Shown here: positions 11,355 through 23,616 of the stretch, piece after piece
How positions within the stretch are numbered: the stretch's first letter is position 1
How the letters are laid out: every line of letters starts with the position of its first letter
From: Euphorbia lathyris
Taxonomy: Eukaryota; Streptophyta; Magnoliopsida; Malpighiales; Euphorbiaceae
DNA: 64,000 nucleotides
Assembly: GCF_963576675.1 (NCBI RefSeq)
Contig: NC_088913.1
Span: 12,971,001-13,035,000, forward strand
Direction of reading: 5' to 3'
Notes under the pieces: generated by a model
What the model was told of the DNA's origin: nothing
The model's database searches: none
Seen by the model: the letters and a program-made list of their open reading frames with translations, nothing else
Translations under genes and position numbers: made by a program

Positions 11355-12110
11355 TTACCCATAATGTTTCTTTTCATAAGCTTGAGTATTGCCAAACCTT
11401 TGTCCTTTAGTAAAGTTTATATACGATTCTGCTAGAATCGAATGAACTTGTGCAAATTCAAGTTGTATCTCATGTTGAATTACTAAAATTAAAGGCTCCA
11501 TCATAAGTATCTGCGATTTCATTATTCTAAAGTTTGTATTGAGTCCTCTCAAAAATTTAATAATGAAATCCTGATCTTGATAAGCCTTAACAGTCTCGAT
11601 TGCTTTACAATTTTCCGCACTTTCATTCATACAAGTACAAGAAGGAAACTTATAAAAAAATTGATAAATTCCTCCCAGATTATTTCCAATTTCATGTAGT
11701 AATCAGTCATAGATAAATCTCTTTGTGTAGTTATCAAAAGTTCATTATATAATTCAGCAATATGTAAAGCATCACCCTACGAGAAGCGATTCTTCAAGTT
11801 TTTCCAAAATTTTGCTACTATTTCAAACCAGATAATTGACTAAGCAATAGACGGAGAAAGAGAATATTTCAACCAAGAAATAACCTTCTGATTGTATCTG
11901 TAACCCTACAGTATCGATGCCACACAAGTTGATTCTTCACTAGAATTACAGAGGCCGACAACGATCCATCCACAAAACAGTACTTATTCTTCACTAGTAA
12001 AGAACTTTTTATTGATCGACTCTAGGAAAAATAAGTCATACTATTAAGTGGTTGTGTGACCAACACTAAGCTAGAGTTTTCTCTTAGATGTATAAAGAAA
12101 GGACTAGATG
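11355..12110 (-). pseudogene. Copia gag fragment, degenerate
   Basis: Best-preserved piece is 11355..11630: TVKAYQDQDFIIKFLRGLN followed by MKSQILMMEPL, which matches the copia gag segment 'YQEQDRVIQFLMGLN...RSQILLMDPL'. Upstream, weak gag-like sequence extends across several stops. The extent to 12110 is approximate. Confidence 0.6.
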
Positions 12111-12401
12111 GATTTTGAGTAATATTAACAAAATTGCAATTCTCCTTACTACTCTGTGATTTTGTTGGTTTCCTTCTTGATTAGGATTTGGAAAAATTTG
12201 ATTTGTATTTGTATTATTCCTCTAATTCCTATTATTGTCATTCTCTCCAATTACTGCTCTGATGCAAGACATAGTTCTATGGAATGAAAGACCGCAAACC
12301 AAAATAGAAAAATCGAATCAAAAGAAGAAGAAAAATGAAAGAATGTAAAAGTAGGAACAATGAACGATTCAAAGATTAAATCTCTGGGATTGTGAAAAAT
12401 T

Positions 12402-12413
12402 GTTCTGATACCA
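12402..12413 (-). other. Primer-binding site of the decayed copia element
   Basis: TGGTATCAGAAC on the minus strand, one mismatch from the common plant initiator tRNA-Met site. It marks the boundary between the internal region (left) and the LTR (right). Confidence 0.6.
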
Positions 12414-12600
12414 TATTACAAACTAGTAATTGAAACAAGAAGTTGGAATTATATGAAGAATTGTGAAGTGAAGAACACGGAAGAGTCAATGCTTTTATAT
12501 AGCCGTTGTGACTTTAACGGCAACAAAAAAACCATTAAAAATCTAATTAACCACATTAAACTATAATTAAAAGTTAACTAACCACAATAGGTAATAATTC
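12414..12600 (-). repeat. LTR remnant of the decayed copia element, split by an L1 fragment
   Basis: Directly outside the primer-binding site. A CTATATAAAAG box near 12493..12503 (minus) could be the LTR TATA box. The LTR appears to continue right of the inserted L1 piece, after 13064; its outer end was not found. Confidence 0.45.
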
Positions 12601-13042
12601 TTTTTTTTTTTTTGAAATAATGAGTTGTAGCACGGCAAAGTTCAATATAGAAAACGAAATAAAGCTCAGAATTACATCAAAACTTGCCAGACTAGCACCT
12701 TGATAAGCCGACCTTGCTAATGCATGGGCCAAACTATTTACTTGTCATTTGAGAAAACGGACTGAGAAACCGTCGTTATTGTTGAGGAAAGGTTTGCATC
12801 TATCAATTAAATCGCCGAATTCTCAATAGTCTGCACCACATGTCAATTTAGGGTCTATTTCAAAGACGATAACTGATATGCCCCAATCTGTTGCCTAGTC
12901 CATCGCCTATAGCAAGGCGAAGGCCTCTCCTTCCCGAACGTCCATAAGTCCATCCACTATAGCAGCAATAAAATGCCCTTGCGAGTCCCGTACCACTGCG
13001 CCAAGCCCGTCGATCCAAAATTAGCCAAGTGCCCCCACTAAT
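12601..13042 (-). mobile_element. 5'-truncated L1 LINE fragment (RNase H end) with target duplication
   Basis: The poly-T run at 12601..12613 is the A-tail of a minus-strand element. Conceptual translation, with stops, gives an RNase H-like (RVT_3) segment: GLGAVVRDSQGHFIAAIVDG, then NSLAHALARSA. It is flanked by a 22-bp direct repeat with one mismatch (12579..12600 and 13043..13064), the target duplication left by LINE retrotransposition. Pseudogene. Confidence 0.85.
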
Positions 13043-13064
13043 TAACCACAATAGATAATAATTC

Positions 13065-13980
13065 TAATTAACTCTCATGGATAGACTAATTAAACTAATC
13101 AAAGATTAATTAGGTATAAAAAGAAGAAGCTGGAAATTGGAAAGATGGTCCCTAGTGGAACCCAAATTGAGACAAATTATAAGTTAAAGTACTTGATATA
13201 AAGATTGTTGTTTTTGTGGGTTCCTCTATTTCTTTAAATTTTGTGAAACAGCTAATGAAATAGACAAATTCTATTATTATAAAACTTAGGCTTAAATTAT
13301 TAATTAATAAATTTGACCATTTATGTGATTATTTTGCTTAAAATGGAAGAGACAAGAACAATCTTATTTTCTTGGTTATGATATTGTATGTGTATTTATG
13401 GCTTGCAATTTGCAAACCACATGAATTAAATTAAAGAGCCTGTGGTGGTTAATCTAATCATCTTGCATTTAATGCATCAACAACCTACTTCATAGTTGGA
13501 GAAATTCAAATTATTCTTTATTTTCTTTTAAAATTATCATTATTTATACAATAATCATATGGATTATAATGATTATTATTGGGTAAATGTTTTTGTTTAA
13601 TTGAGTTTTCTTTTTGTTTTACATAATATAATAAAGATTTTAAGGCCATTGTTTCAAAGTTTTATATAAATTATATTAGTTATGAACATTATTATTATTG
13701 TTATTTTTTTTAATTTTTTCTATTATTTTAGTAATTTTGTTGTTGAAATATTGTTTTTACACATATATATTATAAATATACATATTTTTTATATAAAATT
13801 ATTTTATATTATTTTTAAATAATATGATAAATATATTAATTTCATTAATATAATTTTTTTTGTTTACACATAAAAATTTGTTTATCACAAATAAAAAATA
13901 TAAAAATATAAATCCAATTAATCTTTGAGTAATATTAATCCTCAAGGGTCATATATCCGCCAGATTGACCCTATTTTATT
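13065..13980. other. AT-rich spacer, no gene seen
   Basis: Long A/T runs and short ORFs only. The left part may hold the outer end of the decayed copia LTR. I see no coding or RNA gene signal. Confidence 0.5.
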
Positions 13981-13984
13981 ATAG

Positions 13985-14565
13985 ACCTGGTAATTATCGT
14001 GTTCGAATCGTGTCATTTCGGGTTCGTGTTAAAACGAGTAAATCTAAACCCAATCCAAAAACTTTCGTGTCACAATCGTGTTAATCTATTCGGATCAGTG
14101 TCGATTTTGTGTCGTGTTTTCGGATTACATACAATTATGTTATGCATATATATTAATGATAACTTTTAAAAATATAAGAAGATATGATATTATTTTTAAA
14201 TACTTAGTATCATTTTTAGATTAATATGTTAATATTACCCATCGAAAAGTTCGCTAATATCATGTTAGAGGTCATATAATATGTTTATAACAACTTAGAA
14301 GGTTTAAATTATATTTGCAAGAGTAATTATAATTTTATTATCCTTATTAATAAAGTGACATAAAAACATGAGAGAATATAATAATAATTTTAAATATTCG
14401 TGTTATTTCGTGTCATTTTTGGGTTACCATATCAACCCTAATCCAATCCAAAAACTTGCGTGTCAGTTTTGTGTTAATCCAAAAATAAAATATTATTACT
14501 AAGATAAACCTAAACACTAAAATTACGTATCGATTTTGTATTGTGTAATCGGGCTTTGGGTATGT
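13985..14565. repeat. Diverged direct repeats rich in CGTGT
   Basis: Two related blocks, about 13995..14130 and 14400..14560, share phrases such as CGTGTCATTT, CCAATCCAAAAACTT and GTGTTAATC. CGTGTCGTGTT-rich segments of this kind occur in dispersed plant repeats; I could not assign a class or find terminal repeats. Confidence 0.5.
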
Positions 14566-14876
14566 TTGCCACCTCTGCTTGATAAACTTTAATAGTACGA
14601 AAACAGGCCCATAATGATAAACTTTAATTTTGTAAGTTGGGAGATAATAATTACATAGAATCTATGAATTTCTTTGAGACATACTTATATAAAAAAAAAA
14701 TGGAGGAATGTTCAAATTCAATGTACAAACATAAAGCAAAAAGGGAATAATGAAAATTGTAAATAAATACTCATTGAGTTGAGAGACTTATTTTGCCAGT
14801 AAAGTCATTTCATAACTTCAAAGTCCAAAAGTCTTATAATTTCTCCCAACAAGTTTATGAACCACTTTTTAATTTA

Positions 14877-15436
14877 GGGTAATTAATTTATTAGTCCCTA
14901 TATTTTAACAAAACACACTGTTTAGTCTCTGTATTTTTAAAAACACATGGTAAGGTCCCTAATCTTTTTCTCAGTGAACTGTTTAGTCATTCCGTCTGTT
15001 TGTTAGATTTTTTACCGTTTATGAATTCGGAAATGACTAAATTACCCTTTACTATTTACCTTCAAATTTCAGAAGAGGAAATCCAATTTAGAAGAAGAAG
15101 TTATTTGTATGAAGAATAAGAAAAAGAACAGACCCAATACTTATAAATTTGAACGATTAAGAAGAAAATCAAGAAGAAAGATACTAAAAGTTGATTTAAG
15201 ATGCAGTACAGTTTAAAGGAAAGGAAAATAAAGGAAAAGAAGAACGCAAATCCAAATTGACTAACAGAATCTTCATGAGAGTCTAACGGCAGGGACTAAC
15301 CAGTTCACCGAGAAAAATGTTAGGGACTAAACAGTTCATCGAGAAAAAGGTTAGGGACTTTACCGTGTGTTTTTAAAAATACAGGGACTAAACGGCGTGT
15401 TTTGTCAAAATATAAGGACTAATAAATTAATTACCC
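14877..15436. mobile_element. Mutator-like MITE with long terminal inverted repeats
   Basis: Begins GGGTAATTAATTTATTAGTCC and ends in its complement; the inverted arms extend about 130 bp with internal near-repeats (GTTTAGTC / GACTAAAC). It is flanked by a perfect 9-bp duplication TTTAATTTA at 14868..14876 and 15437..15445, the length made by Mutator-like transposases. No coding capacity. Confidence 0.88.
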
Positions 15437-15485
15437 TTTAATTTAATACCTAAGCCGTTTCATAAAGTCTCGTCTAGAGTTCTTA

Positions 15486-15785
15486 TATTGGCTTGTTTGT
15501 TTTATCTACTGTTTGCTGTTGTTGTTTGTTGTTTATTATTACGGTTTGTTATTTGCTGTTGCTTCTTGCTGTTTGCTGTTGGAAAAAATTGCTTTTCCAA
15601 AAAGTAGAGATTCTTTGTTTTTGTAAAAGACTGTTTTTCAGGTGTAAAAGGTAAACAAGAGGTAACTAACCAAACACCTAATGTTGTTTTTCAGGTGTAA
15701 AAAGCAAACAGGAGATCACACCTAAAACTCTTCATTTTAAAGTGAAAAGGCAAACAGGAGCACGAAAAGGAGCAACCAAGCCTAA
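15486..15785. mobile_element. hAT-like MITE, 'CTGTTTGCTGTTG' family, copy 1
   Basis: Starts GGCTTGTTTGTTTT and ends in GAGCAACCAAGCC; the ends are imperfect inverted repeats. Internal sequence (CTACTGTTTGCTGTTG, TTTTCCAAAAA) is shared with 23617..23812 and partly with 31865..32123. I found no clear target duplication, so limits and class are tentative. Confidence 0.5.
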
Positions 15786-15789
15786 GCAT

Positions 15790-16758
15790 TCGGTCTTCTA
15801 TGTCATTTGGAGGACATTCAATTTACATTCGGACAAGTATATTATGACCCTGCTTAATAATTAAAATAATGGAACCTCTTATAATATGTGTGGATCCATG
15901 GAAAAATACGTATGGAAGATATTTCATTTGACATGGAGAAGTAGATGCTTCTAATAATTTTCCTTCTAATTAGACCTTTAAAAGAAATTCTCTAATTATA
16001 ATTCCACACATTAAAAGTCGGTTTGATTTAACTATTTTTTTCTTTTTATGAAAATTAGATAAAAAAAAGTAAGAAATAAAACTTTACACGAATATAAGCT
16101 AAAACTAATATAAGATCCACGAACGATGAAAACAACTACACAGGGCAAAAAAGAATCATAACTGATGAGGACATCCTTCATAAAAACCCAAGTTCGAACA
16201 GAGAAGTAACAGCTCAGTAGGATTAGTTCGGTTCCTCTTCCTTGAAGTTGTTTGGGTCAACCTAGGGGAAGTCTCTTCGGCTCCATATGCCTAATTGCTT
16301 CAGTATCATTTAGCTTCGGTTTACTTGCTCCTCAAGGAGACCATAACTCGATCCGTACTGGACGTGGCTTACTTGCTACCCAAGGGGACAAACCTGACAT
16401 GCCGCCTGCATAGTACTGTTCACAGTGCCATGAGTAATACTTTTAGAGTCAATCATATTTTATCCCTTAAGTTTCTATCATTTATTGTATATATTTACCC
16501 TTTTCTGTAATTTACCAATTAGATCATGAGATGCTATAAATTCATTTCTTTCTTTATCTTTAACTTTTTATAAAATAAAAAACTATTAACTTCATATTGA
16601 AGTTTGTTAAAGTTTTCATACTTTTAACGTGTGGATTTCATTATTCCTACGATTTAGTCTGTAAAACCTTTGGATTAACTCCTTCTAGTTTAGCTGGAGA
16701 AGAAATTTTTGTGTGGTTTAAGATCAAAACCATCATTTCGATATTAATCCGTATCAGT
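15790..16758. other. Spacer, no gene recognised; right part may be LTR
   Basis: Contains only short ORFs without recognisable motifs. The segment just left of the primer-binding site at 16759 would be expected to be an LTR, but its start could not be placed. Confidence 0.35.
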
Positions 16759-17090
16759 TGGTATCAGAGCCAAGTCGTTTTCCATTTGGAGACTTCTTCT
16801 TGAAAATGATTCAACCCCGCCCACAGTAAGAAACGATGGAATCCAACGATAAAAGATTTGAAGAGATAGACTCTTCTATGAAGGGATTCAGAAGCTCTCA
16901 TGGAGCAGAATGAAAGGTACAATGCAAATATAAAAGAATTCGCTATTTCTCTTGAGGAGTTAAAACTCGAGATTAGAAATATCCATTCGCCGCCGATTGG
17001 AAATCTTCACCGGAGGTAGGAAGAGGTAGGAAGAGGTTATTAAACCTCAACCACAACGGCAACCAACCCCACCTCAATCTCCACCACCTA
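16759..17090 (+). mobile_element. LTR retrotransposon remnant: primer site and start of gag
   Basis: TGGTATCAGAGC at 16759..16770 is the initiator tRNA-Met primer site. About 65 bp downstream a degenerate frame begins MESNDKRFEEIDSSMKGF, like the short coiled N-terminus of many Ty3/gypsy gags. It fades after a Pro/Gln-rich stretch near 17090. Family assignment is weak. Confidence 0.45.
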
Positions 17091-17465
17091 AATGATCTCA
17101 AACGAAAAGTTAAATAAAAATTATTTAGAATATTAATTCTATCAGCTCTACAATAAATGATTACCAGTTACAAAAAATGGTTAAAGGTTAAAGGACTTTT
17201 ATTTTACGGTTTAAAGTGTTATTGAGCCCTTGACTTAACCTAAATTTTATCATATGTCTCTAATCTATTATTTAATCACATTTAACTCCTGAATTTTTCC
17301 AATCGATGAAATTTCATCCAATTTGAATAGAAACTTACACAAAAACTTTATTTTACTAAACGAAAACGTTTTATATCCCATTTTGAAGTTTATACACCCA
17401 TAAAGAAAGTAATGGTAAAATTGACCACAAGTGTATTTTATCCATCAACTAAATATAAATTTCTC

Positions 17466-17955
17466 TCCGTGGTTCTGCGGGTAGTTTGATCCGAGACCAC
17501 AATGACAGGTGGATCACAGGCTTTGCCAAAAATATTGGATCTTGTTCAATCACTAAGGCCGAGCTTTGGGGAATTTACGAAGGTCTCCCGCTTGCTTGGT
17601 CTAAGGGTCTAAGATTTGTGGAGGTGGAATCTGATAGCCAAACTACGATCAGCCTTGTGGAGGGAGAGGATCTCAGTCCAAATGAGTTTTGTAACTTGAT
17701 TGACGCCATTAAGGAGCTGCTGAACCGAGATTGGATGGTGGTAATATCCCACACATACCGTGAAAGAAACAGAAGTACGGACCGTTTGGCTAACCTTACC
17801 TATGATCTCACGTTGGGATTGCATATCCTTGATCAATCCCCCAATATAATTCATGAAATCCTCCTCCAAGATGTCCTGGGCATCTCCTTCTCTAGGTTGT
17901 GCCCTTTGTAGCCCTTAGGCTACTCTATCTTACCCAAAAAAAAAAAAAAATAAAA
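17466..17955 (+). pseudogene. L1 LINE 3' fragment: RNase H-like (RVT_3) domain and A-tail
   Basis: An open frame reads GSAGSLIRDHNDRWITGFAK, ITKAELWGIYEGLPLAW, VEVESDSQTTI and ERNRSTDRLANL, covering the RVT_3 RNase H motifs (E and D acidic residues visible; the usual A in 'ADxLA' is T). The frame stops at 17911, then about 30 nt later a long A-rich tail begins. It starts abruptly, as in 5'-truncated LINE copies. No convincing target duplication was found. Confidence 0.75.
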
Positions 17956-18244
17956 AAAAAAATTTTGGTGTGAAACTCTAGTTAGGAAGCCAATAATGCC
18001 ATTATCAAAACCTAAATAAGATTAATATTGTTGACCCATAATTTCAGGTGGGGAAATGTTTATTTGCTACTCATTACGTCGGCAGGTAATTAATTAAGTT
18101 GGAGTAATATATTAATGATGACACTAATTAAATGTTAGTATACTATTGTATTAATTTGAATCTGATCAATTGGTTTAAATTTGACCAAATATTTTTTGAT
18201 GAAGACTTTTTATTTATTTATTTATATTATGGATCCAACTTGAG

Positions 18245-18470
18245 ACTTAATTTAAAGGCCTAATACATCATTAGAGCCTTAAACTTCTCCATAAAATTAT
18301 ATTGACTCTCTAAACTTTGTTAGTGTCTTACCAGCTCGTTAAACTTGCTTAATTTATATCATCAGCTCTTTAAACTTGTCCATAAAAGTAGATTAGCTCC
18401 CTGCATTTTGCAAATGTCTCACTAATTTTTTGAACTTGCTTATTCCGTAACAACTAAATACAATAAAAGA
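18245..18470. repeat. Partial MITE-like sequence with two internal direct repeats
   Basis: GGCCTAATACATCATTAGAG-type sequence related to the left arm of the adjacent MITE at 18484. Two units of about 100 bp repeat TTAAACTTSTCCATAAAA and CTTGCTTA. It looks like one arm of a related element; a right arm is not seen. Confidence 0.45.
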
Positions 18471-18483
18471 ATAATATAAAAAA

Positions 18484-18986
18484 TGCTTAATATATCATTT
18501 GCCCCCTGAACTTGTCCAAAAAGGTTGATTGGTCCCTTGAACTTTCAAAGTATCTTGATAGTCCCCTCAACTTGAAATAAAACATTCAGTTAGCCCCCTG
18601 AACTTGCACAAAATATAATCAATTGATCACTCTATTGCAAAAAAGTAAGTTAAATGTGGAAGATATATTGCACACGTCTTAAAAAAAGTAAAATGATCAA
18701 GATCAGGGTATGCGGTTCTAATACTAGAGAAGACAAGTTTCATAATTGAACAAGTGATAACTTTCTTTTTAATCCATTTTTGAATTATGTAATAACATTC
18801 TAATATTGGTGGAATACATCTTCGGCATTTAACTTACTTTTTTGCATCCAGTGATCCATTGATTACATTTTACGCAAGTTTATGGGTCTAACTGAATATC
18901 TTATGAAAATTGAGGGGACTATCGGAATATTTTAAAAGTTAAAGGACCAATAAGACAAATTCAGTGGACAAATGATGTACTAAGCC
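18484..18986. mobile_element. Mutator-like MITE ('TACATCATTTG' family), copy 1
   Basis: Long inverted arms (about 200 bp): CATTTGCCCCCTGAACTTG on the left and its near-complement on the right, ends close to GGCTTA...TAAGCC. A perfect 9-bp duplication TATAAAAAA lies at 18475..18483 and 18987..18995. A second copy lies at 56417..56928. No ORF. Confidence 0.87.
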
Positions 18987-19273
18987 TATAAAAAACAACA
19001 AAAAGATTAATGATAAAAAGTACACACAAAAAACTCTTTATGTTTTGTTTCCATTATATTGAAAGAAACATCTAATTAGATCAAACATCTTCAAGGTCCA
19101 CATCATTTCCACTTGGTTAAACATTACACCAAAAACTACTTATATATCCTAAATCAAACTAACCCTTTTCCCAAAACCTACTAAAATCCCCAAATCCAAA
19201 AAAAATATATATATCATAAAAAAGTTCTAATTTTTTTACATATTGGTCTTATTTTTTTTTTTTTGTTTGGCCA

Positions 19274-22200
19274 TCATCTTCTTCTTTCTGGAGTCCACTT
19301 AGGCAAAGACGGACTAAAATGCGAAGAAACTACTCTTGAATCGAGCAATTCCATAATTGGTGTATAATTCACACATCTTGGTACCTTGTATTGATTTATT
19401 GATGCCCCTCTTGATATTGCATAATCCATTAACTCCTCAAATGTACCATTTTTCACTACCCTTATCACAAGTGGACCGATCGAGTTATCTGCGACTCTGC
19501 CTTGTCGATACACTGAGTTTAAAGATTCTTCCATTGCGAGACAACATTGGTTCAATACCTTTTCACTCGGCGAGTTTGACCAGTCTTTCACTAGTAGTTC
19601 CCAGTATATCACATAGTGGCCAGGGATCGTCTTTGTATCTGCGTAGCTCGTGTACTCAACCACACTTGTGTTGAATTCTCGGAGGAGCTCTGATGCATTC
19701 TCTACTGCCTTTTGTAGCTCGGCCTCGTCGGTTTTGTCTGAGTCAATACTGAGTAATACGTTCTTTCTCCTTACAAAATGGAATTGGGGAGCTAAGTTGT
19801 GAAAACCAGTAACTCGAAGAATGTCACCAACTCTGTATCTGTATAACCCTGCGTAGGTAGTGATGACGAGCTCATACTCTTTTCCCACCTCGACGTCGAC
19901 GAGGTCAACGAGTTTTGGTGGCGAGTCCCGAGTTGAGTCGGGATGGTGAGGCAGGAACTCAAAGTAGGCCATGTTTGGCATGATGGTATACGAAACCTCT
20001 GAAGGTTTGCACATAGGGTTAAGGTTTAACCCAAAATAACATTCTGATGAAGCATACATAGTGCAAGCCGTCGGTAATCCGTCGCTATAGAAGTCAAGAG
20101 TAGGAATATATTGAGCCATGGCTCCAGTCACAATGACATCAAGATACTTAGTATTAGGCCAAATTCTCTTGATTATTCCACCCCACTCGCCTTTCCCACA
20201 TTCAAATCGAATGAATTCCGCAAGCTCAGGATCCGGTTTCAAGATTTTCGCCATACAATCTTTAATCGAAGAGTCAGTAACGCGCTTGTTAAGCATTCCC
20301 AACTCGATATCATCAGCAAGTTGTGCCCAATTCAGCTGAAGAAACCTAATGGCACGAAGCAACCCGGAAGCAAAAACCGCACCAACACGAAGAACCTGGT
20401 GGCGATCCAGAAGGCCACAGAGCATTTGAGTGTACATACTCTGGAAGGAATCAGCACAAAGAATCGCCTCATTTGGACTCGTGTAGACATTGTAAGGATC
20501 ATACGGACGAGTCTTGAAATGGTCACTTTTATAGTAGCTAGTCAGTACAGGACGAGCCAACAATCCACCTTGAGTTTTTGTTTCAGATTTCACAAACAAG
20601 AAATACAACCCTTTCCCTTTGTCTAATCCAGGCACATACCTATAAATAAAAATATCAATAACTTTGTTAATTTCTGACACGATAATACGATTTACAAAAT
20701 GATACAACCTAATTATTGTTTTTTTTTTGGTAATGTATACTATAATTAGTCCTTTTTTAGGACTCTAAATATTATTAGTATTGATTATAAAAAATTGACA
20801 TATAACATGGTGCATGTGGATGGAATTTAATGAAATGATGTGATATAAATTAGTAAAGAAAGGACTTACAAGTTCATGACTGGCATGAGTAGACTATATA
20901 ATAATTGGCGACGATCCAGCTCTTCTTTTATTGTTGGCATCAGCTTCCTTTCACCTGCTGATGTTCCTGAACTGTATTAATTAAAATTCAACAATTAATT
21001 AGCAACAAATTAATAGATATAAAGTCTTCGGTTACGATAAAAAAAAATCACGTAACATCTATCGACTATCAAAAATTGAATTAAAAAAATATCTATCGGC
21101 TATCAAAATCACTCAATAGCTATTTTAGAAGAAAAATCATTTAATATCTATAGATTATCAAAAATAAATAAGCTCTTAAAATCACGTAGTTGTTTACTGT
21201 TATATAAATTAATTCATTTTCTTATAAAAATAGATATATACAATTTTTTTCTAATATGTTATTTGGAGCAAAAAAGAATAAAAATAGCTACGAAAAAGAG
21301 AGTCGAATAAATATTTAAAGGTATTTGGTTTCTCATTTTCTGGCTTAAGTTTGCATTTTCACTTTAAAAATAAGAGTTTTAAGTAATTCTTTTCTTTGAT
21401 AATAAGAGTTTTAAGTAATTGGTTAGTGACTTAGGCCTTGTTTGATAACTCACTTAATAATTTAAATTAAAATATTAAACACTTATTTAATTTAAGTACG
21501 TTTGATAACAATTATTTTTCCACCACTTAAATTAGTAAATTAAATTAAAAAATACTTATTTTGGTAAGTCAAAATATTTAACTTTAACATTTTAAGTTAA
21601 ACATTATCAACTAACATTTTTATAATAATTATATCACTCAATATATTCGGCATTTATAATATGCGGCACTTAAAATTCAGTACTTATTTTTTTAGTACTT
21701 AATTTTCAATTTTATTAAACAACACCCTACTGTTTGACTTTTACATTTGAAAAGTAACATCTTACAAATGCAGGAAATACAGATTTTTTTAAAAAAATAG
21801 TTTTTCCCAACAGCAAACAACAAACATCTTATATCCATATATTGATCTGAATTTGTTATTATTCTAATTAAGTGCAATCTATATCTCGAATTTTTTTTAC
21901 AGTTCGAGATAAAACTGGTTCTAGATCATTCGGAATGTGATATAGTATAATTTTCTGAGTGATTTAGTATCAGTTGGTCCGAATAAACGGTAGATTGTGT
22001 TGCACGAAAACGAAAATAGAAACGGATACAGCAAACATTATTTTTAATATAACCTTACAAACGGACACGGATACAGACACGGACCGGAGAAACTTTGTAT
22101 GATTATTATTCAGAAGAGGGAATTACCTAGTGAGGAATTCAGAAATGGGATGAGCAGACAAGATAGGAGAACGATCACCATTAGCAATACGTTGAATTTC

Positions 22201-22446
22201 CGGCTGAAGATCTTCATACGTAATAATCGGCAACTTACTTTTCAAAGTTTTACGATCATTAGCACCGTCGAGTTTGAATCTTTTCAAGTACTCTACGTTT
22301 TTGTTCCGGCTCAGGATTTCAGCCAACACTTTCTCTTGAACAATCTCGGCATTTCTAGTCATTTCTTCTATGAATTGCAGCGCTTTCGCATCTTTATCGC
22401 TCGCCGGAGGACCCAACGGCGACGAAAGAGCATTCTCCACCGCCAT
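19274..22446 (-). CDS. GH3: GH3-family acyl acid-amido synthetase (indole-3-acetic acid-amido synthetase type)
   Basis: Three exons: 22446..22127, 20971..20870 and 20639..19274, with GT/AG introns of 1155 and 230 bp, giving 595 residues, the usual GH3 length. ATG at 22446 starts [10 protein letters not shown]. Exon 1 has [10 protein letters not shown] and the segment ending ISEFLT; exon 2 completes [10 protein letters not shown], the phosphate-binding P-loop-like motif of the adenylating family, and [12 protein letters not shown]; exon 3 has [35 protein letters not shown], the ATP-binding [14 protein letters not shown] and the C-terminal [14 protein letters not shown]. Close resemblance to the Arabidopsis GH3.1/GH3.6 branch, which conjugates IAA to amino acids in the cytosol and so lowers active auxin, is recalled family knowledge. 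All frames are open; I see no defect. The exact paralogue and substrate are not decided. Confidence 0.95.
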
Positions 22447-22461
22447 AAGTAATTTTTTTTC

Positions 22462-22581
22462 TGTCTCGGTGACGAATTTTAATAAGTGATGATTTGAAAA
22501 GTTTCAGAAAGGGATGGAAGAATAAAAAGAGGATTTTAATGGTGGTTTGGATGGGTTGGGGGGAGAGGGGGGTTTATATAG
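22462..22581 (-). promoter_or_regulatory. GH3 core promoter: TATA box and an auxin-response-type element
   Basis: On the minus strand CTATATAAAC lies at 22572..22581, about 125 bp before the ATG, a good TATA position. GAGACA/TGTCTC, the canonical auxin response element core, lies at 22462..22467, likely in the 5' leader. GH3 genes are classic early auxin-response genes; activity here is inference. Confidence 0.55.
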
Positions 22582-22636
22582 GGGAAGAAGATGATGCCAC
22601 GTCATATGCCCATGTAAGAGTGGGGCCCACGTTAAG

Positions 22637-23170
22637 GAAGAAGAGAAATAGAAGGAAGGAAGAGATAAATAGAAGATAACGTACGAATTCAGGATTATCT
22701 TTAAAGGAGAAGAAAAAGTTGAACTCTTACTTGTAAATTTGGGGTAAATTACAGCCGCGGCCACTGAACTTTACTTATTTTAACATTGTGACTAATAAAT
22801 TTTAATTTTTAATTATACGACTATTGAACTTTACACTTATTTTAATACTGATGGTCACTCAATATCTCAAAAACTAAAAAATTCGAAGATTTAATTATAT
22901 TTTAATGAACTTTAATTCTTGAAATTTTTTGTTTTGAGGTCATTTGTTTAGTTAGGAAAGAGAGTGAATTTTTAGAGAGAGAAAGCTCCAAATAATGTAA
23001 TTTTGGAAAATAAAAAATGTGGTTTTATAGTAAATATCTTTTGAAAATAAGGAAGAAGAGAAATAGAAGAATTTAGGATTATCATTAAAGGAGAAGAAAA
23101 AGTTGAACACTTACTTGTAAATTTGGGGTAAATTACAGTCGCGGCCACTGAAACTTTACTTATTTTAATA
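22637..23170. repeat. Direct duplication of GH3 upstream sequence (about 410 bp apart)
   Basis: The block 22637..22780 (AGGAAGAAGAGAAATAGAAG, GGATTATCTTTAAAGGAG, GTAAATTTGGGGTAAATTAC) recurs with small changes at about 23051..23170. The repeated unit includes both promoter-side sequence and the beginning of a MITE, so it is a segmental duplication and not only two insertions. Confidence 0.75.
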
Positions 23171-23352
23171 TTATGGACACTGAACTTTAATTATTATAGA
23201 ATTTTACATTTTTTTAATATAGATAGCTGCTTAATGCTTCAAAGTTATTGTTGTTAAAGTGTAAATTTCAGTAATAATATCGTTAAGAATTGAAATTCAG
23301 TAACTCTAATGTTAAAATGAGTAAAGTTTAGTGACCATGGGTGTAATTTATC
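23133..23352. mobile_element. MITE with GGGTAAATTAC / GTAATTTATCC ends
   Basis: Inverted arms: GGCCACTGAAACTTTACTTA at the left and TGAGTAAAGTTTAGTGACCA at the right, with ends GGGTAAATTACA and TGTAATTTATCC. A partial copy of the left arm lies at 22741..22870. No clear target duplication. No ORF. Confidence 0.6.
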
Positions 23353-23616
23353 CAATTATTATACTAGACTGAATACCTAAATAAGAAGATGAAGAACCAA
23401 ATTGTACAATTTACTTTTTATTATAATTTAAGAGATCTTCAAATAATGGCAAGATAATGGTCAAATTTAACTTATAACGTTTTTGAAAAAGTGCAAACTT
23501 AGTGATAACATATGAAATAGTGTAAATTTAATCCGTACAAACAAGGCAATTTTAGCATAAATTACCAAAAAATTTAAAAAACTATTTTTATTAAAAAAAT
23601 TATGAGTAATTTAGGA

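Larger units (their letters stand above)
10146..12413 (-). mobile_element. Decayed Ty1/copia element, host of the copy A insertion
   Basis: Minus-strand copia gag and RT pieces with many stops and frameshifts, plus a primer-binding site at 12402..12413. Protease and integrase are not recognisable between gag (ends about 11355) and RT (starts 10862), so an internal deletion is likely. Copy A lies directly after the RT segment KDLGNLKFFL, so the rest of the older element should lie left of the window. Confidence 0.75.

Noticed and set aside
16295..16803. Two 68-71-codon plus-strand ORFs
   Set aside because: No motif, no homology that I recognise, and they lie in a probable LTR remnant just before a primer-binding site.
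17200..17465. Possible MITE resembling the 24889 family
   Set aside because: Only scattered similarity (TTTAATCACATTTAACTCC) and no inverted arm or duplication, so not annotated as an element.
20111..20626. 171-codon plus-strand ORF
   Set aside because: Antisense to GH3 exon 3; its sequence mirrors the conserved coding strand and has no recognisable domain.
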